Shown: positions 1 to 6,989 of the stretch, piece by piece | Numbering within the stretch: position 1 is the first letter of the stretch | Layout of the letters: each line of letters begins with the position of its first letter | DNA from: Phytohabitans aurantiacus | GTDB lineage: Bacteria; Actinomycetota; Actinomycetes; Mycobacteriales; Micromonosporaceae | DNA: 64,000 nucleotides | Direction of reading: 5' to 3' | NCBI RefSeq assembly: GCF_027923225.1 | Contig: NZ_BSDI01000013.1 | Span: 258,371-322,370, forward strand | Program-made: the position numbers and the translations under genes | The notes under the pieces: generated by a model | What the model was told of the DNA's origin: nothing | Seen by the model: only the letters and a program-made list of their open reading frames with translations | Databases searched by the model: none

Positions 1-83
1 TCTGCGACCGCCCAGTCACCACGACCGGGGAACTTGTGGCGCAGCTCCGGTAAATAAGGGACATATCGGCCTAACATCGGCTA
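1..83 (+). promoter_or_regulatory. Upstream region of first gene; possible leaderless promoter
   Basis: No coding sequence is evident. A TAACAT hexamer at 72-77 matches the actinobacterial -10 pattern TANNNT and ends 6 bases before the ATG at 84. No Shine-Dalgarno precedes that ATG. The arrangement suits a leaderless transcript starting at the A of the ATG. No convincing -35 is seen, so this is tentative. Confidence 0.3.
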
Positions 84-2147
84 ATGGCCGGAATCGCTGG
101 CACCTTCTACGCGCCCACAAGCGGGCCCGCCCGCACCAGAGCGAGCACCCAAACGAGTACACGAGCGAGCACACCTGAAGGCCCGCTCAAAGCACTGTCC
201 ACCGCGCTCGCCCGCCGCGGGCCCGACGTGGCGACCTGGCACGCGGGTGGCGCCGCGCTGCTGGTGCGCGCCGCCATGCCGGCGGTACACGAGCAGGACG
301 GCATCGCCGTGGTGGTCGACGGGATCGCCGAGGTCAGCGCGCTGGCCAGCGGGTACTCCACCCGGGGCCCCGCCGCGCTGGTGGGCGGCGCCGAGCCGTA
401 CGCGCTGATCCTCGCCGACCCGGCCCGCGGCGGGCTGGTACTCGCGCGCAACGGCGACGGCCCGCCGCTCTACTACGCGGAGACGGCGAACGGGGTGTTC
501 GCCGCCTCGGAGCCGGCCGCGCTGCTGGCCGCCGGGGTCGCCGCCGAGCCGGACGAGGGCGTGGTGTCGCGGTTCATCGCCACGGGCGCCTGCGATGACA
601 CCGCGGCCACGTTCTACGCGGGCATCCGCCGGGTGCTCCCCGGGGAGATCGTCGAGATCACCGGCGGTGTGCGTACCCGAAAGACCGCGACGGCGCGCGA
701 CGGAGGCGGACGGTTCGCGCGGCCGGTGCTGGACGCGGCGCTCGGTCGTGGCCGGATCGGCGTGCGGTTCGGGCACGGCCTCGCGGGCGCGGCCACCGTC
801 GGCGCGGCGCTGGCCGGCGCCGGCGGACCCCGGCAGCTGATGATCTACTCAGCAACGTTCCCCGGACTCACGACGGCGGCCGCCGACTACGCCGCGGCGG
901 TACTCGGACCGGTCGCGGCCAGCGGCGCGCGGCACCGCGCCCAGCCGTTCTTCGCCGACGAACTCGACCTCGACGCCCTCCTCGCCGACCTCGGCGAACC
1001 GGTCCCCGACCTCGACAGCTACCTCATCTGGGCGACCGCTCGGTCGACCGCGGGGGAGGTCGACACGCTGATCGACACGGCCGGCGGCGGCGCGCACCTG
1101 GCTCGGATCGCCGACCGGCTGGAGAGCCGCTACGGCGTCACCGTGCGGTTCCCGCTGCGCGCGCTCGCGTCGACCGGTCCGGTCCTGCGGGCCGAGCTCG
1201 CGGCGATCGTCGAGGGCACGCTCCCGACCGCCGCGGCGCGGTTCGCCACCGGCAACGCCGCGCACAGCCTCCAGCCGCCGATGCGCGACCTGCTCCTGCG
1301 GATGCGCGCGGAACTGGCCGCCGTGCTGCTCCACACGCGCCTGCCGGGCTCGCATCGTGCGTCCAGGACCGCGCTGGCCGCGCTCTTCGCGGACGGCCAG
1401 GTCGACACCGGCGCGCTCTTCCGCCGGTACATGGTGGAGCGCTGGCTGCGGTCGGTCGCGCCCGCCGAACCGCCTCGCCCCGCGCCCAAGCCCGAGAAGC
1501 GGGCCGGCGGCGCCACCTGGACCCGTTCGGCGATCGCCACGGAAGCGTTCGCGAGCGGCGACAAGCTGCCCGAAAAGGTCGCCTGGTACGTCGGCGAGCG
1601 GCTGGCCGAGGCGGGCCGCAAGGCGTACCGCGAGAAGTGGTGTGTGCTGGTCGCGGCCCGGCCGGTCGCGGTCGTGCAGGGCCGCGCCCGCCCGGTCTGG
1701 GACATCCGGCCCGGCGCCCTCGCGCGGACGCTGCACCGGTTCGCCCGGCCGTCGGCCGGGCTCGACAGCCCATGGACGGCGCAGGTGGCGGTCGAGCAGG
1801 TCGGCCCGCTGCGGGCTGCGTTCGGTCCAGCCGCTTCGCATGGTGTACGCGGACCCGCCGTCGACGCCGTGGCGGTGGTGCTGCCTCCCGAGTCCCCCGA
1901 TCGGGTGGCCGCCGACATCATGGCGGCGCTGCGCACCACGCTGCCCGAGGAGGCGTACGCCACGCTCGCCGGTTGCGCGATCGCGGGCTCCGCCGGCGTA
2001 CTGGCCGTCGCCGGAGACCTGTCTCGCGAGGCCGCCGAGGCCCTGTGCGCCGACGATCCGTTCCCCGTGGGCGGGCCGATCGTGGTGGCGTTCAGCACCC
2101 CACCAGCGCGTAAGGGAGGCCGTCCTCGTACGAGGGGCAAGAAGTGA
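84..2147 (+). CDS. Asparagine-synthetase-like pseudoenzyme with C-terminal F420-0:glutamate-ligase-like domain
   Basis: 687 residues. Residues 1 to about 440 follow the layout of class II glutamine-dependent asparagine synthetase: an N-terminal amidotransferase-like domain starting MAGIAG, then a synthetase-like domain. Both catalytic signatures are missing. The nucleophile Cys2 of the family (MCGI) is Ala here, and the ATP pyrophosphatase loop SGGLDS reads GHGLAG near residue 230. After a Pro/Lys-rich linker (about 455-475), residues 480-680 resemble the N-terminal half of coenzyme F420-0:L-glutamate ligases, with pieces such as VVQGRA and DIRPGALAR. I see no Shine-Dalgarno, so the start rests on the family N-terminus. 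It precedes purK by 21 bases and may share its transcript. The asparagine-synthetase relationship is fairly clear; the second domain is inferred from pattern only. No activity can be assigned, and lost catalysis suggests a binding or regulatory role. Confidence 0.6.
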   Translation: MAGIAGTFYAPTSGPARTRASTQTSTRASTPEGPLKALSTALARRGPDVATWHAGGAALLVRAAMPAVHEQDGIAVVVDGIAEVSALASGYSTRGPAALVGGAEPYALILADPARGGLVLARNGDGPPLYYAETANGVFAASEPAALLAAGVAAEPDEGVVSRFIATGACDDTAATFYAGIRRVLPGEIVEITGGVRTRKTATARDGGGRFARPVLDAALGRGRIGVRFGHGLAGAATVGAALAGAGGPRQLMIYSATFPGLTTAAADYAAAVLGPVAASGARHRAQPFFADELDLDALLADLGEPVPDLDSYLIWATARSTAGEVDTLIDTAGGGAHLARIADRLESRYGVTVRFPLRALASTGPVLRAELAAIVEGTLPTAAARFATGNAAHSLQPPMRDLLLRMRAELAAVLLHTRLPGSHRASRTALAALFADGQVDTGALFRRYMVERWLRSVAPAEPPRPAPKPEKRAGGATWTRSAIATEAFASGDKLPEKVAWYVGERLAEAGRKAYREKWCVLVAARPVAVVQGRARPVWDIRPGALARTLHRFARPSAGLDSPWTAQVAVEQVGPLRAAFGPAASHGVRGPAVDAVAVVLPPESPDRVAADIMAALRTTLPEEAYATLAGCAIAGSAGVLAVAGDLSREAAEALCADDPFPVGGPIVVAFSTPPARKGGRPRTRGKK

Positions 2148-2168
2148 GCGACTAGGCTGGCGGCCGAA

Positions 2169-3317
2169 ATGGATACCCGTACCGGTCTGCCTGTTGTCGG
2201 CATGGTGGGCGCCGGGCAGCTTGCCCGGATGACGCACCAGGCCGCGATCGCCCTCGGCCAGTCCCTGCGCGTCCTCGCCGCCGCGCCCGACGACGGTGCC
2301 GCCCTGGTGGCCGCCGACGTACAGTTCGGCGACCACACCGACCTGGCGGCGCTGCGCACGTTCGCGAAGGGCTGCGACGTGGTCACGTTCGACCACGAGC
2401 ACGTCCCCACCGAGCACATCCGCACGCTCGCCGCCGAGGGCGTCAAGCTGTACCCGGGCGCCGACGCGCTCCTGTACGCCCAGGACAAGCGGGCGATGCG
2501 GGAGCGGCTGAGCGCGCTCGGTGCCCCGGTGCCGCGCTGGCGCCCCGACGCCGCCGACCTCGCCTCGTTCGGCGACGAGGTTGGCTGGCCCGTGGTGGCG
2601 AAGGCGGTGCGTGGCGGGTACGACGGCCGCGGCGTGTGGATGCTGGACGCCGGTTCGCCCCTGCCTCCCGGCGTCGAGTTGATGCTCGAGGAGCGCGTGC
2701 CGCTGCGCCGCGAGCTGGCGGTACAGGTGGCTCGCTCGCCGTTCGGTCAGGTCGCCGCGTACCCGGTCGTCGAGACGGTCCAGCGAGACGGCATCTGCGT
2801 CGAGGTGCTGGCGCCGGCGCCCGGGCTGCCCGAGGAGCTGGCCGTGGCCGCCCAGCAGCTCGCGATCGACATCGCGACGGCACTCGGCGTGGTGGGCCTG
2901 CTTGCCGTGGAGCTCTTCGAGGTCGACGGTGGCCTGGTGGTCAACGAGCTCGCGATGCGCCCGCACAACTCCGGCCACTGGACGATCGAGGGCGCCCGCA
3001 CGTCGCAGTTCGAGCAGCACCTGCGCGCGGTCCTGGACTACCCGATGGGCGACACCACGCTCACCGCGCCGGCAGTCGTGATGGCCAACGTGCTCGGCGG
3101 CGAGCCGGGCGGCATGAGCATCGACGAGCGGCTGCACCACCTCTTCGCCGCCGAGCCAGGTGTCAAGGTCCACTTGTACGGCAAGCAGGTGCGCCCCGGC
3201 CGGAAGATCGGGCACGTCACGGCGCTCGGTGACGATCTGGACGACGTACGTGAGCGGGCCGGCCGGGCCGCCAAGTGGCTTCAGGAGGGTTCCCTACGGC
3301 CTCGGGAGAGTCAGTGA
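2169..3317 (+). CDS. purK: N5-carboxyaminoimidazole ribonucleotide synthase (PurK)
   Basis: 382 residues, ATP-grasp family. It makes N5-CAIR from AIR, ATP and bicarbonate in de novo purine synthesis in the cytosol. The N-terminus VVGMVGAGQLARM is the conserved nucleotide-fold start of PurK. TFDHEHVPTEH and the later GGYDGRG and NELAMRPHNSGHW segments are hallmark ATP-grasp/PurK motifs, and length is normal. The stop overlaps the purE start by four bases (GTGA), so the two products of consecutive steps are translationally coupled. The ATG at 2169 fits the family N-terminus. Confidence 0.95.
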   Translation: MDTRTGLPVVGMVGAGQLARMTHQAAIALGQSLRVLAAAPDDGAALVAADVQFGDHTDLAALRTFAKGCDVVTFDHEHVPTEHIRTLAAEGVKLYPGADALLYAQDKRAMRERLSALGAPVPRWRPDAADLASFGDEVGWPVVAKAVRGGYDGRGVWMLDAGSPLPPGVELMLEERVPLRRELAVQVARSPFGQVAAYPVVETVQRDGICVEVLAPAPGLPEELAVAAQQLAIDIATALGVVGLLAVELFEVDGGLVVNELAMRPHNSGHWTIEGARTSQFEQHLRAVLDYPMGDTTLTAPAVVMANVLGGEPGGMSIDERLHHLFAAEPGVKVHLYGKQVRPGRKIGHVTALGDDLDDVRERAGRAAKWLQEGSLRPRESQ

Positions 3318-3802
3318 CTGTTGGTGTGATCATGGGTAGCGACTCGGACTGGTCGACGATGAAGGCGGCCGCCGAGGCGCTCGACGAGTTCGGCGTGGCG
3401 TACGAGAGCAAGGTCGTCTCGGCGCATCGCACCCCGGTCGCCATGATCGAGTATGGCCAGCAGGCCGCCGCGCGGGGGCTCAAGGTGATCATCGCGGGTG
3501 CCGGGGGAGCGGCTCATCTGCCGGGCATGGTCGCCTCGGTCACCTCGCTGCCCGTCATCGGCGTGCCGGTGCCGCTCAAGTACCTCGACGGCATGGACTC
3601 GCTGCTCTCGATCGTGCAGATGCCGGCCGGTGTACCCGTGGCCACGGTGTCGATCGGCGGAGCCCGCAACGCCGGCCTGCTCGCGGTGCGCATCCTCGCC
3701 GCCTCAGACGACGGGCTGCGCGCCAAGATCGAGGAGTTCCAGCAGAGCCTGGTGCGCCTCGTGGAGGAGAAGAACGCCGCCCTGCACGCCTCAGTCGACT
3801 AG
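3314..3802 (+). CDS. purE: N5-carboxyaminoimidazole ribonucleotide mutase (PurE, class I)
   Basis: 162 residues from a GTG that overlaps the purK stop. A GGGAGAG ribosome site lies just upstream, and the protein then begins with the family-typical TVGVIMGSDSDW. It converts N5-CAIR to CAIR. The motifs GSDSDW near the start, SAHRTP at about 45 and GAGGAAHLPGM at about 70 form the nucleotide-binding and catalytic surface; the SAHR histidine is the known catalytic residue of the class. A longer reading from an upstream ATG (3275) would only add residues overlapping purK. Its 3' end overlaps convergent rmuC by 12 bases. Confidence 0.95.
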   Translation: MTVGVIMGSDSDWSTMKAAAEALDEFGVAYESKVVSAHRTPVAMIEYGQQAAARGLKVIIAGAGGAAHLPGMVASVTSLPVIGVPVPLKYLDGMDSLLSIVQMPAGVPVATVSIGGARNAGLLAVRILAASDDGLRAKIEEFQQSLVRLVEEKNAALHASVD

Positions 3803-4927
3803 CTCGGACGCCTGCGGCTGGCGTGGCGCCACTTCGAGCTGCGGTGGTGCGACCAGCTCGTCGCCGGACACGCCCAGCTCGGCGAGCTTGCGGGCGCTGA
3901 CCAGTACCCGGGCCTCCAACGAACCCACGGCCTTGTTGTATGCCGTCACCGCGCCCCCCAGCGAGCTGCCCAGCTTTGACACGTGATCGCCCAATGTGGA
4001 CAGCCGCCCGTACAGCTCGCGAGCCAGCGTGTGTACCGCCACCGCGTTGCGGGCCAACGCCTCCTGTCGCCACGCGTATGCGACCGTGCGCAGCAGCGCC
4101 ATCAGCGTCGCCGGGGTGGCCAGCACGACGTTGCGGGCGAACGCGTGCTCCAGCAGCGACGGGTCGCGTTGCAGCGCCGCGTCGAGGAACGTGTCGGCCG
4201 GTATGAAGAGGACCACGAACTCGGGGGTCTGGTCGAACGCGGTCCAGTAGGACTTCGCGGCCAGCGCGTCGACGTGCCCGCGCAGGTGCTTGGCGTGCGC
4301 GTCGAGCTGGGTGTCGCGCCCGCGCTCGTCACGCGCCTCCATCGCGGCCAGGTACGCCTCGAACGGCGCCTTGGCGTCGACCACGACGGACCGCCCGCCG
4401 TGCAGCCGCACCACCAGATCGGGGCGCACCCCCTGGTGGTCGGTCGAGGCGGTCACCTGCTCGGCGAAGTCGCAGTGCTCCAGCATCCCCGCCGCCTCGA
4501 CGATCCGCCGGAGCTGGTGCTCGCCCCACCGCCCGCGTACCTGAGGCGCGCGCAGGGCGGCCACGAGCTGCTTGGTCTCGGTGCGCAGCTCGCCGGAGAC
4601 CGCCGACATCGAACGCACCTGCTCGCGCAGCTCCGCGTACGCGTCGACGCGCTCCCGCTCCAACTCGGCGACCCGCTGCTCGTATCGCCGCAGCGTCTCG
4701 TGCAGCGGCGCGACCGCCCGGGCGACCGCCTCCTGCGACTGCGCGGTGGCCTCGTACGACAGCGCGCGCATCGACTGCTCGAGCCGCCCCTCACCCTCAC
4801 GGGTGGCGCGGAGCGTCGCATCGAGCCGAGCCAGCTCGGCGCCGGACCGGGCGCGGGCGGCCAGCCAACCCACGGCCCCGCCGGCGAGCAGGCAGACAAT
4901 CACCACGGCCAGCGTCGAAAAGTCCAC
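3791..4927 (-). CDS. rmuC: DNA recombination protein RmuC
   Basis: 378 residues from a GTG at 4927. Residues 4-25 form one membrane anchor (STLAVVIVCLLAGGAVGWLAA). A coiled coil with many Arg, Glu and Gln residues follows to about 130, then the RmuC domain with GRWGEHQLRRIVEAAGM, RPDLVVRLHGG, VVDAKAPFEAYL and VLFIPADTFLDAA. The VDAK stretch fits the PD-(D/E)XK nuclease-like fold proposed for this family, which limits sequence inversions and acts in recombination or repair. The frame stays open far upstream, but that part overlaps the divergent membrane-protein gene and is not RmuC-like. No clear Shine-Dalgarno is seen before the GTG. Confidence 0.9.
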   Translation of the reverse strand: MDFSTLAVVIVCLLAGGAVGWLAARARSGAELARLDATLRATREGEGRLEQSMRALSYEATAQSQEAVARAVAPLHETLRRYEQRVAELERERVDAYAELREQVRSMSAVSGELRTETKQLVAALRAPQVRGRWGEHQLRRIVEAAGMLEHCDFAEQVTASTDHQGVRPDLVVRLHGGRSVVVDAKAPFEAYLAAMEARDERGRDTQLDAHAKHLRGHVDALAAKSYWTAFDQTPEFVVLFIPADTFLDAALQRDPSLLEHAFARNVVLATPATLMALLRTVAYAWRQEALARNAVAVHTLARELYGRLSTLGDHVSKLGSSLGGAVTAYNKAVGSLEARVLVSARKLAELGVSGDELVAPPQLEVAPRQPQASELVD

Positions 4928-4981
4928 GCCAGGTAGCTTGCCAAACAAATACGACAGACAGCCGCGAGTACCGTCGGAGTC

Positions 4982-5761
4982 ATGGAACTGATCCTGCTGG
5001 CCCTCCTGATTGTGCTGGTCATCGGCGGGGGCCTGTGGTGGAGCCGGATGAGCGCGGCGCGTCGCGAGCGCGACCTGGCCGACGCGCGCGCCGAGGCCCA
5101 GCGGTGGTACGAACGCCTCGGCGGTCAGGTGATGAACCTCCACGGCGAGGACCAGGCCGTCCGACAGGCACTCGTGGACGCGGGTGAGCGGTACACGGCC
5201 GCCGGCAGCCAGTTGGAGCAGGCGCGCACCGTGCGGCAGTACGCGCTGGCACGGGAGACCGCCCTGGAAGGGCTCGCCTACGCACGGGCAGCCCGGATCG
5301 CGCTCGGCCTCGACCCAGGCCCCGACCTGCCCCCGCTCGCCGCCGCCCAAGGCGTCGGTCACCTCACCAAGGAGCGCGAGGTGGCGGTACAGGGCCAGCA
5401 CTACAAGGCAGGCCCCCAGCCCGGCGCCGACACCCCGTACTACTACCCGGGCGGCCGCGTGCAAGGCCGGCCCGTGCCCGCGGGCTGGTACTCCCAGCCA
5501 CTGTGGAAGCCGGCCCTGGCCGGCGCCGCGGGCGCGATCGGCGGCCTCTTGATCTTCGACGCGCTCTTCTCCCCAGCGTTCGCCGACCCGGGGTACGGCT
5601 TCGACGCCGGCTACGCCGATGGCTTCGAAGACGGCGCCAACTTCGACGACGGCGGCGACGCGGGCGGCGGCGACTACGGCGGTGGCGACTACGGCGGCGG
5701 CGGCGATTTCGGAGGCGGCGACTTCGGGGGTGGCGACTTCGGCGGCGGCGGCGACTTCTAA
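4982..5761 (+). CDS. Membrane-anchored protein with Gly/Asp/Phe-repeat tail
   Basis: 259 residues, family not recognised. The N-terminus is a single membrane segment (residues 2-20, LILLALLIVLVIGGGLWW), followed by a charged, probably helical region (25-110), a Pro/Tyr-rich stretch (140-170), and a second hydrophobic segment (about 175-200, ALAGAAGAIGGLLIFDALF). The tail from about 205 is nearly all Gly, Asp and aromatic residues, in repeats of GGGDF and GGGDY up to the stop. Such tails are flexible and low-complexity and often sit at envelope surfaces. It is divergent from rmuC (54 bases apart). A copy of the dispersed 3' element lies 64 bases after its stop. Confidence 0.75.
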   Translation: MELILLALLIVLVIGGGLWWSRMSAARRERDLADARAEAQRWYERLGGQVMNLHGEDQAVRQALVDAGERYTAAGSQLEQARTVRQYALARETALEGLAYARAARIALGLDPGPDLPPLAAAQGVGHLTKEREVAVQGQHYKAGPQPGADTPYYYPGGRVQGRPVPAGWYSQPLWKPALAGAAGAIGGLLIFDALFSPAFADPGYGFDAGYADGFEDGANFDDGGDAGGGDYGGGDYGGGGDFGGGDFGGGDFGGGGDF

Positions 5762-6148
5762 CCCCCACCCGGTCCCCGCACTCCCGCGCTGTGCTTGCGG
5801 CTCGCGCCGCGCGCCTCTGCCCGCCGATCAAGGCCAAACGCACGTGGTTCGATCTCTTTTCCGCGTGCATTCGCCCTTGATCGATGCGAATCTCCTTGAT
5901 TGACGCGGCTGAGGCCGCCGGGTCCGAGATGGAGACCGGCGGCTTCGCGCCGCACGCCCGCCGGCGCCGGCGTCGCGGCCGCGGCCATGCCAGAATCGCA
6001 ACATCCGCGACGCTGCGGCCTCCGCGCGGACCCACTCCGCAATCCGCGGATCTGCGTCCTTGGGAGGCGGCTGGTCTGGCCTCCTGGAAGAGGAAGAGTA
6101 GGGCTAACCGGATGGCCGCGGCCCGTTCGCGGCGGCATATTCGTCAGC
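5762..6148. other. 387-base intergenic region
   Basis: Holds one full copy of the dispersed element (5826-5901). The rest, 5902-6148, is GC-rich without a convincing reading frame, RNA gene or strong promoter. A short AT-richer stretch occurs at about 6090-6110, before the next gene. Confidence 0.6.
5826..5901 (-). repeat. Dispersed 3' element, copy A
   Basis: Full copy in minus orientation. An imperfect inverted repeat spans 5826-5882 around the loop TGGTTCGATCTCTTTTC. It is followed by a second CTTGAT box ending near 5901, here with GATT in place of GATC. Lies 64 bases downstream of the plus-strand gene ending at 5761. Confidence 0.85.
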
Positions 6149-6796
6149 GTGACCGTTGAGACCGAGGCGATGACAGTACGGCGACCGGCGCGGGCGTGGC
6201 TCGCCGGTGCGGTGGGGGCGGCGGTCGGCGTCGCGGGTTTGACCAGCACCGCGCAGGCGGCGGGGCACTTCCACTGGTGGGCCGGGTTCATCGTGGTGCC
6301 GGGCGCGCTGATCGCGGCGTCCGGTGCGGTGCTGCTCGCGCAGGGCCGGAGCACGGGCAAGGGCTTGTTCGGGTACGTGACCGCCTGCGCCGGCGCGCTC
6401 GTCTTCACTGTCGGGGCGCTGCTGATGGTCGGCAAGATGGGCGAGGGCTGGCCCTTGATGATCAGCCTGCCGGCGCTGGCGGTGGCTGGTACGTACGCGT
6501 GGCGTCCGGAGCACCCGCTAGCCCGCGCCTTTCACCGCATGATCGCTTCGCTGGCGGTGGCTGGTGCCGCGCTGGGCGTCACATTCGTGTTGATGAACAC
6601 GGGCGCGCTCGACCTCGAAGGCGACTGGTGGGGCTGGTTCATGATGCTCGGGGCGGTGCTCGTGGCACTGAACGGCCTGGAACTGTTGCGGCACCGCATC
6701 GAGTACCGCCTCCAGGCCGTCGCCCTCGCTATCGGCCCGGCGGCGTTCGTCTTCCTCCTCGGACTCCGCATGGCACGAGGCGCCTGGCCCTACTGA
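6149..6796 (+). CDS. Predicted polytopic membrane protein
   Basis: 215 residues from a GTG at 6149; an ATG at 6170 with GAGG nearby is an equally plausible start. Six or more hydrophobic segments are visible, for example LAGAVGAAVGVAGL, GALIAASGAVLLA, VTACAGALVFTVGALL, ISLPALAVAGTY, MIASLAVAGAALGVTFVLM and ALAIGPAAFVFLLGL. Trp-rich loops (HFHWWAG, DWWGWFMM) separate them. No catalytic or transport motif is recognised, so no function is proposed. It ends convergent to valS, with copy B of the dispersed element between the two. Confidence 0.7.
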   Translation: MTVETEAMTVRRPARAWLAGAVGAAVGVAGLTSTAQAAGHFHWWAGFIVVPGALIAASGAVLLAQGRSTGKGLFGYVTACAGALVFTVGALLMVGKMGEGWPLMISLPALAVAGTYAWRPEHPLARAFHRMIASLAVAGAALGVTFVLMNTGALDLEGDWWGWFMMLGAVLVALNGLELLRHRIEYRLQAVALAIGPAAFVFLLGLRMARGAWPY

Positions 6797-6852
6797 GCAG
6801 GCGTACGCGCTGCGGCCCCTGCGTCCCGTCGCACCAAGCCGCGCGCCGCGTC

Positions 6853-6928
6853 GATCAAGGCCATTCCCATCGATCAAGGGCAAACGCACGCGGAAAAGAG
6901 ATCCAACCACGTGCATTCGCCCTTGATC
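6853..6928 (+). repeat. Dispersed 3' element, copy B
   Basis: Full copy in plus orientation. The outer GATCAAGG box is at 6853 and the inverted-repeat core at 6872-6928, with loop CGGAAAAGAGATCCAACCA. It sits 62 bases downstream of the valS stop, reading antisense to valS. Confidence 0.85.
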
Positions 6929-6989
6929 GACGGAAAGGCGCGGCCGCGCGGACGCGGAAGCGCGAGCGGGGGAGCGCAAGCGGGAAGGG

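Noticed and set aside
849..3215. 788-codon minus-strand open frame antisense to the first gene and purK
   Set aside because: Composition is Arg/Gly/His/Gln-rich without domain motifs; it is a high-GC shadow of clearly functional plus-strand genes.
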